Shown here piece after piece: positions 36,101 to 48,950 of a DNA stretch of 64,000 nt. The stretch spans positions 496,001 through 560,000 of the forward strand of contig JAACJK010000110.1 of the NCBI GenBank assembly GCA_013368325.1, read 5' to 3'. The stretch comes from Ephemerocybe angulata (Eukaryota > Basidiomycota > Agaricomycetes > Agaricales > Psathyrellaceae). The translations under genes were made by a program, and so were the position numbers. The notes beneath the pieces were generated by a model. That model made no database searches. It saw nothing but the letters and a program-made list of their open reading frames with translations, and was not told the origin of the DNA. Each line of letters starts with the position of its first letter. The stretch's first letter is position 1.

Positions 36101-37270
36101 CTTCTCGAACTGCGCGGTGTACGCGTCGGTGGCCCCGCCGACAAAGTCTTCAGGGACGATGCCAGCGTACCCCGCCTGCCCCAGCGGAGAAGCCCGGCTG
36201 TTCTGCTGCTGATGAAGCGGAGATCGACGGTGCTGTTGCTGAGGTTGATACCGTCCGTTATTAGCGTAAGGATGATAGCCAGGAGCCGAGGCGTTGCGCT
36301 GGTGCTGATGCTGATGCTGATACGGGGAGGAAGGGGAAGACGGCGACGGGGGCATGCCAGCTGCGACCGAGGCTCTGCGCAGGCTTTCGTGCGTCAGATA
36401 GGGCGATGCTGCCTGGAATGAATAGCCGGAGGACCTATTCGGCAGCGACGACGACGCGGATGGCGTGCTGCTGCCATTCGACATCGTCGACAGCTCCGAG
36501 GGCGTCAGCGGGGGCCCCGGATGCTGGAGCTGCTGGGCCATGGTCGGGACACCCGCAATTCCCGGCGTGAGTGGAAGTGGGACTTGGCTCGGCGATAAAG
36601 ACGAAAAGGACGAGGCAGGCGAGAGAGACGGATTGGCAAGGTTGAGATTGAGATTGAGATTGAGGGCAGCATAAGAAGGCTGCTGCTGCTGAGCTTCAAA
36701 CTGAGCTGCAGAAGCGGAGCCTCCTTGGTGGTTCCACTGTTCCTCCAGGTCCAAGTCGAACACGACGGGCTGGCCCGCGGGCTGAGTCACGAGGGCGGGA
36801 AGCTGCTGGTGCATCTGCTGCCGGTATGGCGGCATCTGCTGGGTGTTTCGACGGCTGGGGGCCGCAGAGAGGACGGGCTGAGCCTGTGGGCGATGGTGGG
36901 CCCGCGTGGCGGTGCCCTGGGTGCTCTGACTCGTCAGCGAGCTCGGGGAGGACGTCGCTGGCGTCGCTGTGGCGTCGGGGATGAGCTGGGTGGCCAAGAA
37001 AGAAAGTTTGGGGTCAGCGAGCGAGAACTGGGGTATAGAAACGGTGCGTACGATTTGCTGCTGCTGCCTGGGGTGGGTCGGCGGGGACCAGGTGATGAAG
37101 TCGCTCGCTGTGGGGTACTCGAGGTGGTCGGGGTAGAGCTGGGTGGGGAAGTAGGGCTCAAAGTCGTTGGCGGCGAGCTCGAGGGCTTGGTCGTCGTCGA
37201 GCATCTGGGCGGGCTGGGACGACCTGGGCTTGTGGAAGATTCTGTTGAGGGCAGCAAAGGCACTGGCCAT
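33193..37270 (-). CDS. C2H2 zinc-finger transcription factor, copy 1
   Basis: Three exons, 37270..34834, 34762..33371 and 33308..33193, giving 1314 residues. It has a very long low-complexity N-terminal part with Gln, His, Ser and Pro runs, an AT-hook-like KRGRKPK near residue 800, and a strongly acidic stretch. At the C terminus two C2H2 fingers (C-x4-C-x12-H-x4-H and C-x4-C-x12-H-x3-H) lie back to back: CGKCFARGEHLKRHVRSIH and CGKDFSRHDNLGQHMRVH. Upstream is VPVPNLTKKSRGRRVPT, shared with the C2H2 gene at 47715. The last intron splits the Pro codon between the fingers in both genes. The finger pair resembles Msn2/Seb1-type stress regulators. A 66-nt stretch (37051-36986) has intron features and may be spliced out in frame. 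Confidence 0.82.
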
Positions 37271-40200
37271 CTTGTACGATCGACGGCGGCCTGGGGTGCG
37301 GGTAAACCAAAGAACGGAGATTCGGAAAAGCGAAACGGAAAATGCTTGGCAGAGGATTTGAAAAATAAAAGAAGAAAGAAAAGAAAAAAAGGAAAAAGAA
37401 ACGGAGGATGGGAGGCAGAGGGAGAGTCCCCCAAGCGCTTTCCAAAAGGGACTGTGAGATGGTCACGCCCTTCGCAGGTAACGCCTGCCCCATTTGGCCC
37501 ATCAATTCGAATCTCAGAACCAGATCCCAATATTACAATTTAGATCTCCAGATCCACCCAGCCGGACGGCGACCCGTGTGCCTGTCACCAACGACCAGAA
37601 TATTCGTTCGACATCCACATATCCTGCCATCGATTGTCTGAGCGCTAAACACATAATGTACACAGTCTCGCAGCGACCAAGTCCGAGATTTAAGCGCACT
37701 ACCTGCATCAAGGGTCCAAGCCAAGTATCAAAGCCACACCTTTTCCGCTCACCATCCCAGCTCGCCCCCACCTCGATAGCTATCATTCCAGCTACTCGAG
37801 GACCCCACCGTCCACATATTCACTCTGCAGCCCACCCCACTCACCCCATACATAAAAGTACTTCAGCAGCCTCGCGAAACTTAACAGCATCTTCCAAATC
37901 AAACACAAGGACCCACATGCAATTACAATCCGCCTCGTGGCCAGCCCAACTAAGAATTACCGTGACGCTGACCTTCTCACTGGGGAAGCGCCCTCAGACG
38001 CCCGTCGCCTCATCGATGTGATCGTCATCGATAGAGTGATGTCCCATCCCAGTGAGGCGTAAGTACAGACCTCAACGCCTCAAGGTACCCGGGACGCCTC
38101 GAGGCGCGCAGCTGCGGCATTCACTTTACATAGTTAAATGGGACCTTTTCATTTCCGGGCATATGAGCTTGGAGGTGCCACTAATTGCCTTCCTAATTCT
38201 CCGGACGCTCGGGAATCGCGGAGCCTGTTGAAACCAGAACGCCGTGGGGCTGGTAGGTACAACGAGGAAGGGTGAGGATAACACGCCACCCATTAGTATA
38301 CTTACTCACAGCACCGGACTTTTTCGCAGATCGACTATGTACGTTGTGGAGACACTTGGATAGACGCCGGACTAAGCCTTTCCTGGCCGCGTCCAAGTAC
38401 CTCGTTGCCAACACGCCCGTACTCGGGAGCTTAAGGAAGATGCTGTAACAATGCCTAACTGACTTCTACTACCACGACGCAGGTACGTGCATACATACTT
38501 AAACGCATAATGGTGCCCAGTCCAAGCGCAGTGATAGCCTGGAATATGCACATTTGCGGTATCCAGCGGTCAGAATGGGAACTCAATAATAATCGTTTGA
38601 GCTTCCTGATGTATCACGACCGCGACGCGTATACCTACGATTACTGACCAAAGTAAACATCTACAATATATCACGATCACCGATGTACGACCTCCTCGGT
38701 CGCACCCACGTCGCTGCATTATACACCGCCAAGAATCTGACTACAAGATGAGATAATCGTTCCCGGAAAGTCGGTAGCGCCCGCAGCAGCCCACCAAGCG
38801 CCCAACCGTGATGATATAATAGTGATAATGACTTGAGTCCTGCCTCGGAGTCCATGACTAAGGTGTGCAGACTCCATTTTTGTGTTGTGCGGGACGTGTT
38901 TCGTAGACACGCCTTATAATATCCGAGGTCGCCTTGAAGTCTTCGACTCGAACAGCACCATTAATTTGACAGTCAAACACCTTGACACTTAGAATCATCA
39001 TGACAGAGGATAACAGCCCATCCGAAACAAGTTGTCTTTTGCCTTGTTTCGCCCAATACAACTCCGAGTCAACACAATCAAGGGAGGACTCGGATATCTC
39101 TCTCACACACAAACAGAACAGCCAGACACATTGTCTTCCGAGCGTACTTGTAGTTGTCTCGGAAGATCACCAACACCTGCCATCATCCTGTAGACTGTCA
39201 CTCACTGGCACGCCCAACTGAGATACATACTCGGAAGTCTCCTTCAACTTTTACCTATTCCGAAAAGCAATTTCAGCGAACGCTGTTCGTATCAGGCGCC
39301 TACTATAATCCATCCATCCATCTACCAAAAAACATCAACATCACACATACATACTCATGTCCCTCAAGTGTCGCCCGAGCGCCCTCCCAAATCAAACCTA
39401 ATAACCTAAAATATTGTACGCTGCGCAAGGCGGCGTCGGGACCGCCCCATCTGAAACGCACAGTGCCCTCCAAAGAACAAAAGATATGTATACACCACCA
39501 CCAACACTAAGCCTGACTAGTAAAGGCTCTTTGATCCTCAAGATGATCTGCCCGACACACCCCGCACCTCACCGGCTCGCCCACAAACCCGCAGCCCGAG
39601 CGCTGACAACAACCAATCGACACAGCAAGTAAGCGCCCTTCGGCGTCTATCAACCCAATCACACTCAACACCAAACTCGGCCTCCTCGTCTCCGGCACAG
39701 AGATGCCGCGTGCCGGTTTCGCCCAACACCCTCCCCGTCCAACACCAATTCCCCTCCGCGAAACGCGCTCGAAAATGCACTGGCCTCGGTGACGGGTTCC
39801 TTCCGCGCAGTAGTAGTAGAATTTTACTTGCGGCAAGTGTTAATCCCAATTGGATTGGATTGGGTTGCGTAGTGTGAATGATGATGATATACATCCTTCG
39901 GCTATGCAAATCTTCCATTCCATCTCATTCCATGCGGCCCTTAGCCCTCAACGCCCTTCCTTCCTCGAGCTCCCTCCGCCACTTGAATGGAGTGCGCACT
40001 TCAGATGACTCTACACCCGTCACCCAGCCTACTTATACATACCCACAGATCGACGCCGGTATCCACGATACCCAGCACCTAAACAGCATGAGTATGCATT
40101 GCAGTCCACCGCAAATGCACCCCAAATCGGACCTGGTGGCACGTAGCATGCTGGTGGTGGCGGGGAACATCTTTTCCCCGCAGGCGTCGACGCCGCTTGG

Positions 40201-43200
40201 CCAGATCGAGCTGCATCACACCGACTCATCCCCAATCACCTTCGATATAGCCGAGCGAGACGCAAAGCAACGCAACGCGTGTAGCCTTGCACATCGATAC
40301 CCTCTTTTTTAATGCATATAATCGAACTGCACAGACCAACTTCCGATCACAGCCCTTGTGCCCACGCGGGCCGTAACCCAACATCTCGATTGTACACTCG
40401 TTCTACTACTGCACGACCTACTTATCGTCGAAGAAAGATAGGGTAAGGAACAAGGGAGCAAGCACCCCATCGCAGAGCCAAGGCCATGGCGTGATCCTGA
40501 GCACCGGCCTCCGGGCTCAACGCGCCTTACCAGACCTTACCCGCCGCAGCCCGCCGTCCTCGCTTGCTCGGACCTCGGAACACAACCCCTCACAACCCCC
40601 AATCAACCCCAGCCCATCCGGGGGGATAATCAATCCCGCCGTCAGTAAGCGGCGGCTACCAGCGGCTCCCCTCCCCTCAAACGTCAGAGAAGCAAGGACC
40701 AGGGAGGATCGAGGGCGATCGGTTCCTGCGGATGTATTTTCCCGGCTATTTCTCCGCGTTGGGTGCTCGAGCGGGATGGGTGCTCGTATGGAACTCGCTG
40801 GAACTCGTATGGAATTCGTGTGCTTGGCTGTGGTTGGAGATAGCGAAGTGTTATTTATAGAGAAAGGAAGATAAAGGTGGGGCCGACGGACCTGAGACGC
40901 GATGGATTGGCGGTTGCTTGGACAGTTGGACGCGGTCACGCCATAGGAACGTGCGTCCGACGTGTGTGGTATCTATCGGCCGGGGAGGTGGCAGGCTTTA
41001 CTTTAATCTTATCGCAGGTCCGAGATCGAGGTGCTGGCGCTAAAGAAGCCCGGAGAAACGCTGGGAAGGACAGGGAAGGACCTTCAAACAACTTTCGGCT
41101 CTCAAACCAAATTGCCACTGGAATTATTTGAAGTTTTTCGACTATACGACATGGCCAGGATCCGCCTCACTGCAGGCAAGGTTTTCTCAAGCACAAATTG
41201 GGGGTGAACGCGAAAACTGGTGGTTAAATGTCGACGTGCGTTCAACGTTGCGCTCGTCGCTTCGGCGACCCAGTCATGCAGCCTATGGCAGCCCAGGGAT
41301 ATCCGCGCCCTGTGTACCACGCGTGCATGATGCTTCGGCCCCATGCGCGGTGCGGTGATGCCGCCAACGTCCATATCTTATCAGTTTATCCTCTCGCTTA
41401 CCAGCGCTTACCCCACATTTCTCCACCCAGGGCTGCCCTGGCTGCCCTTGGAAGGAGATGGAAGATTGGGGAAGGTCTTTCTCATCAGACTGGGCCTCTC
41501 ACTATTAACCGATCGCTCCAACGTTCACCCGCAGGGAACGTCAGCCTCCCTGTTTGCGAATTAAGTGAGGAAAGCCGTTGACATTTGTGACGCTTTTATC
41601 AGGCTCCTTCGACCGGGTCGTTTTCTGGAAACATCAGGTTCATCTAAGGAAGGCGTGCGCAGGGTGGCGGGACGAACTCGAACACGGCCAAAATAGCGCG
41701 GACCTTAGGCGCTTCATCCGAACGCCCATACTACGCCTTACTACGCCCACGCAATGATAGACACAACCTTCTACTCTATATACTCTACCATCGAAAGTGC
41801 GTATCAACCGCGGTGCGTCCGCCGGGCACCCGGCGTCCTCGCCGCCGATCCTAGCCGCCCGCGCGCGTCTATTGGGACGTCGGCCTCTGCGACGGTGGTT
41901 CACCCAGGCCGACGTTCATGAAATCCAGTATCGCTCTGAGACTCTGAGAAGGCCTTCTCGTCTTCCATTGCGCTCCATAATCAGCGTTCGATATACAAGA
42001 AGGAGAAGCTTGTCCCAGTCCGTTGCCCGCGTCATGATCAACGAAAATGCAAATGTCCTTCTCGCCTTTCGATGGCGATACTTCCAGGGACATAGCGGGA
42101 AAAAGAAGGCTGGGCCTCGAGATGCTCTGACAGCTTCGCGACTGATGATACGATGCACGCGACGGGCGGTGCGTGGGGGTAGGTATTGACAACGCGCTTA
42201 ATCGACGCTGCTCGATCGACGTGCGTCGTGCCATGCACCGAGACGGGCTCTTAGCGTGGTCTGTCAGATGTCTACCCACCCATATGTGGCGGGTCGCGAC
42301 CGGTTTGGGCTGACATTCGTCAATCGACGTTAGTTATCCCTTGGCACTCGTTCAGCTTCGGGGCGTGAGCTTGAGCTTCGACTTTCCTTCTTCTCGTACG
42401 TGATGAGCTTGATTTCTCAATTTGGGCGATCTTTGTGAAGGTTAATCGAGCTGGGGAAAGCTTGCTTTCGGTTCGGCTGTTGCTGTTCCGCCATAAAGCG
42501 TCGATCAGGTATGTAGCTGCGTAGTATCAGCAGCCTCGCACTACGAGGTGATAGGCATTCAAGAAGAGATGACTCGCGCGTCTGTCCTTTTCGCTCGCGC
42601 CGGCCAACTCAAGCACTGTTCCAGTGTTCTGCGAACATCAGAGCGGCGCAACGCCTGGTTCTACGACGGAAGACTAGAATCGGAAGCTTCGCGACAGGCT
42701 TTGCATGTGCGCTATTTTCGAACGGAACAGAAGGTTGCTCAATTGAATAATGTACACAAGACTCTTGGTCATGGCGAGCGTATTCGATAACCTTCGTGCT
42801 CAACGTGGATGGATGCAAGTTGCGCTCGGCGACTTGCTTGGCGCGATTCTCACGACAGAATGTTGTTATGCCTTCCTCTGTCCTCTGAAATGGGTCCAAG
42901 CATTCCAGGGTGCTGTTTGTTCCCTTATAATATCTCTGCCGTAGACTTAGGCTGGGATCTACCTCCAAGTATCTGTAGTTTTTCCCAAGTGCACAAGTCT
43001 TTGCAGAATGGGATATAAGGCTATCCGGACCGAGTTCAATTCATATAACCTTACCTTTCACTTGAAGGGACAGTTCGGAAAGTTTAATCGTCAGTCGCCA
43101 ACGTCCAGTAGTAACCTAGAGCTTACAAGCTGTTCCATGACCTCATAATCCGATTTCTCGGAGGTCATCACACTGGTCGGAACCTCGATTTCTACCATAT

Positions 43201-43639
43201 GAAACGGCGAATGTCAAAATGAAAGAGACGTCGCTCGATAGCCAGTTCGGCCATGTGGAAATTTCCCTCGATAATTTGAGACTCCCGCATAGCAAGTAGG
43301 CCTACTGCACAGTGCACACCACCACCACCCCGCCAAGCAGCGCACGAACTCCCCGGCATTCAAAATATGTGCACAAAGGCGCACATCCCTCTTACGCGAC
43401 GGCACGACACTCCGCGCGTGCCTGATCTGCACACGAATTGGTATCCGCCCACCCCAACTTTGGAAAACAACATCGCAAGCCAAAGTCACAGTGGCGGCGG
43501 CGTGGATGTGGGAGCGAAATCCCCAACTGGACCACCTCAAATTTCAAAAATAGTAAAAATCCGAATGCGTATGTACATACCGGTCACATTGTCTGGAGGT
43601 TGTCACACTGACAGGACGAGCGCGTGGACTTCGGCGAGG

Positions 43640-43845
43640 ATGGAAAGGTTGGAATGGTTCAACGGCGAAATCGGCGACCTATGGATGTAAGTAACTGATT
43701 GACGGGTACTTAACGGTATCTTTGCAGAATCCAGACGAAAGGCACCGACAAGATGATCGAGAAGATTTGGAGGTGCAAGGAGGTGCAAGGCCTTGCAAGA
43801 CTGGCCTGGATCCCATGCATCGCATCCCGGGCGCTTGGGTCCTGA
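43640..43845 (+). CDS. Possible spliced small ORF (54 aa)
   Basis: ATG at 43640, exon 43640..43686, a 41-nt intron with GTAAGT donor and TTTGCAG acceptor, then exon 43728..43845 ending in TGA. The product begins MERLEWFNGEIGDLW. It has no recognisable domain. The splice sites are textbook, but the frame is short and unsupported by homology, so it may be part of a non-coding transcript. Confidence 0.2.
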
Positions 43846-46191
43846 GCCTTGCTGAGGGCATGAGGTACAGACAATGCTCTGTCGGATCTGATAACTAAGT
43901 ATGCAGAACAGGCGGGCAGAGAGGGAATGATCATCACGGAGGAAAGATTAAGAAAATAACCTACAAGAGTGTGATCCTTGCGGTTCACCCCAGAGAATGT
44001 ATACAAGCCGTACCGAAGAGCGATCGCCATGCAGTCATAGTCGGTGTCGTGCAGTCACAAATCCTGTGCGAAGGTTAACAGGCTACGCTGTACGCCCCAA
44101 ACCTTTTCCTCAGCGAAAAGGACAATACCCACATCCTTGTGCACAGATTTCTCAATTTTCCAAACAAGCTAGAAAAAGAAAACGCCGGTGCCTTCGGGTT
44201 TTCATGTAGACAGGCACTAGTAGTAGAGCGATCATCAGGGCATGATCATCCAAAACAGTGGAATCGGGACCCGCTACTGCACCCTGCTGTACCACATTGC
44301 GCTCGCTCAGGCTCGCTCCGTCTGGATCTCTGGAAACTTTTCAACAAATCACCGACACACGGGTCACAGAATACGAGGGAGCATTGCTCAGGAATGAGTT
44401 CATCAGCGGACTCGGTGGCTTAGGAACTCACACGCAACGGCCCGGGCCGCTACACTATACTTACCTCTAGCGCCCTTGCTGAAATGACCTGTCTCATCTT
44501 CGCCAGGCAACTTGAAGTATTTACGGTCAGAGCATGGGTAAGTGAAGACGGCGTTCTCACGCAGTAGATCGACATCCATATTTGTTCAGACGCTCAGAGA
44601 CCGATATGGACGTCAAGACTCAAGAGGCTCGGTGCTGTGGAGAGGATGGACTGCGCAGTTACCAGTTTCGCTGTGCATCGATGGAAACACACATACCTGG
44701 ATGGAAGGGTAACTTGTACTAAGAACAATGGAGCCCGACACCTCGGGCCCTATGATTAGGTTTGCCTTCTCTGCCTTAGCCTGGTTCCTGGAACTTGGAT
44801 TATGGAGCTGGATCCACCAGCTGCGTCGAAGCCTGAAGGACGATCGGTGGGCTTGGCCCTGTACGAGAACAATGGCCTCTGGGGAAATGAGGTTATGAGA
44901 ACACAGAATCGTGCACTGCCCAGACATACTTACTTGCAGAAATTACGAGAGTGTGCTGCTCGGTGTTCTGAACATGATGAATGGAGGAAACCTGTTGTAG
45001 AACAAGACCGAATAAGCCACAATTAGCGCTCGATAATCAGCGGGCAGGGAAATGTCAATAATACGGACCATCGATCGGGTCGGGCCCGTTCCCGCCACCG
45101 CAAGGTTTGCTATCAGATGTCGAGGCCAACGACAGTCGGCATGCGAGCTCGTGCACAATTACCGTGCACGAAGGCAATATTACCCGATTAACCCTATCAG
45201 AACGTTGCAGAGAGAACCAACACAACAAGGACTAGTAGAACAAGAACATATTGACTCAAACTGAGGGTCCACCGTGACCCATATTCTGAATCCCCCATCT
45301 CCGCCGAGTTTCGGTGACATTCTCCAAGTGCTGAACATAGCATAATTGAATGCCACAGTGCCACTCAGGAAGGCGAACGAACTCGGAAATGAGGGTATCA
45401 GAACCGGCCAAATTCGTGAAATGACGCTGCCTTTGGTGTCACGGTCACGAAATCGATGTGTCCTCGGGATGCTTCTGGAAACACGCGACCAGTGGCAAGC
45501 CGTTAGATACGCCGTGAGCAGTGTTCGCCTGGGCTCAGTGAGAGATTACTTACATACAGCATCGATGTTCTCGAGTTCTAAGCGGGAGGAAAACGTTCCG
45601 ACTCGCGATCACGATGAGAGATGTGGACGGGAGGCTAAGAAGGCTAGATGGGATAGTTTCAGTGCGCGTCTAGCATAGCAGATGGCCACCCAAGAGGGCT
45701 AAAACAAGGCTATCGGTGCAATACTGCGTGTCACATAGAACGGCACCGCCAAGAAGACCCATTGTTATCGAAGAGTTCACCCCTTCAGCAGTTGTTCTTC
45801 AGCGTCACAATCGATGGTGAGCCGTAAGAGAAGACGTAAATGGACACATACCTCCTAGTGGGATTGGGTCGCATAGAGGTCCCTTTGCCCCGAGTACAGG
45901 CGAAAGTGTCCGTCGTCACGCAAGTTCGGGAACCTGGAGGTTGGCTCGCGGGGAATGTTTTGCTACTATTGGAACCCGTCACGCAGGTCTTCGTCTTCAT
46001 GAAGAAATGTTGCTATCGGGATCAAGTTAATTTTGAGGATAGATAAACAAGGGCGGATATTTTCGGGGGATGCTCACAGCGAGAAGAGCATGTCACTTCC
46101 CATACAGCGAAGTTACAGATATCCCATGGATCGGCGCGGGAGAGCAGTGGTCTCGGCGGTGTTAGTGCCAACCACATCTCATAGAACAGGG

Positions 46192-46220
46192 CCTTGGCCA
46201 ATGGTCGGGATTGGCCAAGG
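46192..46220. repeat. Perfect 11-bp inverted repeat
   Basis: CCTTGGCCAAT (46192-46202), 7-nt loop, ATTGGCCAAGG (46210-46220). It contains two CCAAT/ATTGG words, the core of the CCAAT-box factor site, in inverted orientation. It lies about 1.5 kb upstream of the second C2H2 gene. Confidence 0.65.
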
Positions 46221-47714
46221 AACCTGGCCATGGTTCACGGAAGGGGCGCATCAGGCCGAGTACGCTAAGCGTGCCTTTGAATGCAGAATAGCTAGGTAGC
46301 TAATTTGTGCTAGACTTGGCTAAGGTTAGTCTGGATCATCTGATAGTCTTTGATTCCTAGATGGAAGTCAAGGGCGAACGGCCAGCTCCATGAGGAAAGC
46401 AAGCGCAACGGGAGGAGATGGGATACAAGTCCGACGAGTCGGAAGGAAAGGTAATACACAATCAGCATTCCACTCTCGAAATGGAACCCTTCCCTCGGGA
46501 AGCCTGCTGCGGTATTATCCCACTGAATGCATTGGCGCTGGTACTTCGAAAGAACACCCTCCGAAAGATGGGTGCACAGCGCTCGGCCGAATGGGGCCTG
46601 CCGAGAAGATGAAAGACGTTTTGGTTTAAAAGGTTAGTCAAGTGGTTGTGGGTTAAATGCCCGAGCAAGACCTCCAATCAGCCAACAGATTCCTCACACT
46701 TCAGAATTTGGCTACAGGGCGTCAGAACGGCTAGTGCGACGGCCGGCCAGGTTGGACCGCATATGACGTGACGTGCTGAAGACGAACGACAGTCCTCCCA
46801 GGCTCGAAAGAAGCTATAGCGGGACAATTCGACCTTGACCGCAACTGATCATGACCAGCGAAGCCCGCGGGGAGCAGAAATGGACGAAGGGAAATGAAAA
46901 GCGCCTTCAAGGTCCTTCCGCGTCATATGGCGAAGAGTAAAAACCCAACTGACTCGGATGAAAGCATAGTGCCAACCTTCAGCGCCGGCCGGCACACAGA
47001 ACGCAATGAAAGGAAGAGTACGAGTGGGCTGGTCTGAATGGCTGATGACACCAAGGCGACCGACGTCTTGAAGCAAGTCGAAGCGCGGGTTCTGCGCACC
47101 ATGGCGTCATTTGAGAGTGAGCTGGGAATTGAGATACTTGAAAGGTTGTCGACTAGCGGATCAGGCCCGGTTTGTCCGTTGTAGACCGCGAGCAATCCAG
47201 GACTCACCAAGTCAGAGCTTGGGATATCCTTCGCCCAGAGGTGACCCAGCAATCAGCCTGGAGACGACGAAGACGCGTCATTTACTTTGCAGCAAAAATT
47301 CCAGGAAGGCAGGAGAGCGTATGCGTTGAGAAAAAAAATTGAAGATGAACCATGGTCGTAGTCAAGAGGAACGAGGAGGCGCGTCAGCGTTGTTGATCAC
47401 GGCCGCTGGGAACAATTAGTCAGCATTAATGCTCCCACGGTCGAAAATGCAATGCTTCCGCTTTTCTATTCGGAACAGGGGCTTTTCATCGCTCGTCTCA
47501 GGACATCTTCACCCCTATCCCTCTCTACCTTCCTCTCCGACCTCCACTGTCCCAGCAACCTAGCCAACGCTGCCATCGGTGAACAACGACCTCGATAATC
47601 AAGTGAAACCAAAGCTAACCTTTGAATCGTATCCCTGCCTGCTCACAGCGTCTCTTGGCCTTTTGCTGAGCCGGAACCCATCCCGCCACTTCCACCACCG
47701 TCATAGAAAGCAAG

Positions 47715-48950
47715 ATGTCTGAAGCAACTGAGGTTACACTGCCCGAGCAGGTGAACCCCGAGCAACCAGAGGTACGTTTTCCGAGTCTTTGCTTGACCAC
47801 CTCACCACAGCGCCTCTGACGGGTGAAAAACTCCTATCTTTGTCATATAGGAACAACGCGTCGCAGAGAGCGTCCCAGCGGAGGGCACAGAAGCCGCCCC
47901 GGGAGACCAATCTACGTCGAGGCCTGTCACCCGGTCGCAGACTGGCCGCGTAAGTAAGCGCCGGGTTCCCACCGAGGCGTCAGGGGAGCCCAAGAAGCGT
48001 TCATCGCCGGCCACGAAAAAGCAGAAAACCGTCTCCAGGCAGACGTCTGCGTCTGGGGATGCAGACGGCGAGGGCGAAGACGATCCCTCGGTCTTGAATC
48101 CCACTCTTCCCATTATCTCGCCCCCCGAGGGAGAGGCGCCGCCCCCGGCCTCCTCCTCGCGCATCCCACAGGGTATCACCTTCCTCGAGGTTTCAACGGC
48201 AGCGGATGCGCAGGGAGACCGCCGCATATCGCGTAGTCGGGCTGTGTTCCCTGTCCCTGTCCCGAACCTCACAAAAAAGAGCCGTGGAAGGCGCGTGCCG
48301 ACCTCCCAGAATATGGATACCGCCCCAGTCCAGCCAGAGAAACGGGTCTATATCTGCAAAGTTGACGGCTGTGGCAAGTGCTTCCACCGCGGGGAACATC
48401 TAAAGCGACATATTCGGTCCATCCACACCCACGAAAAACGTGAGTTTATCAGCTTCTCCCTGCCTCTGAAAATTAAAAAATTCTTTACTAACTTTGCGAT
48501 AAAGCATTCAAATGCACATATCCCCAGTGCGGGAAGTTCTTTAACCGTCATGATAACCTACTCCAGCACCTCAAAGTGCACAAGGAAACAAAAGCCTCTC
48601 GTTCTCAGAAAGCCACCTCGAACGCCTCTGAGCCTGGCACCCCTCCGCCCTCGAGGCCTCCTTCTCAAATGCGTGAACAGCCCGAGTCACCAAACTCGGA
48701 GGGGCCTGACTCGCCCCTGGTCCCGCGGCCCCGTACGATCTACGACCACCAGCCGAACCTCTATGCGGGCTACGCCAACACCGGCCCGTTCGAGTCTCCC
48801 GCAGAGTCGATGCGCTTCGTGACGAACATGGCTGTTTCCTCGCTCAGGACCGAGATCCCGCAGTCGCCTACGGAACCGCACCCTGCTATTCCTGCTCAGT
48901 TCGCCTGGCACAGGCCAGAAAACGTCATGCAGGACCAGCTAACTTATTAA
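47715..48950 (+). CDS. C2H2 zinc-finger transcription factor, copy 2
   Basis: Three exons, 47715..47771, 47851..48439 and 48505..48950, giving 363 residues. The N-terminal part is charged and Ser/Thr-rich with Lys/Arg clusters (EPKKRSSPATKKQK) that could serve nuclear import. VPVPNLTKKSRGRRVPT precedes two C2H2 fingers, CGKCFHRGEHLKRHIRSIH and CGKFFNRHDNLLQHLKVH. The Pro codon between the fingers is split by a phase-1 intron, as in copy 1. The C-terminal third is Pro/Ser-rich. It lacks the ~900-residue low-complexity region of copy 1. It presumably binds DNA and controls stress or developmental genes; targets unknown. Confidence 0.85.

Larger units (their letters stand above)
37271..47714. 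other. 10.4-kb region between two head-to-head C2H2 genes
   Basis: No protein family could be recognised on either strand, apart from a low-confidence spliced small frame at 43640. The longest open frames have random-looking composition. Between 43 and 47.3 kb there are several canonical intron-like signatures on both strands (for example a minus-strand GTAAGTATG donor at about 44.94 kb with TTTCCCCAG acceptor at about 44.89 kb), which suggests transcribed but non-coding or decayed sequence. Confidence 0.4.

Noticed and set aside
36725..37543. A 272-residue plus-strand open frame
   Set aside because: Antisense to the start of the C2H2 gene and extending into its promoter; Gly/Arg-rich composition typical of a shadow frame.
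39878..40312. A 144-residue plus-strand frame as a gene
   Set aside because: No domain, no splice support, composition like the surrounding non-coding DNA.
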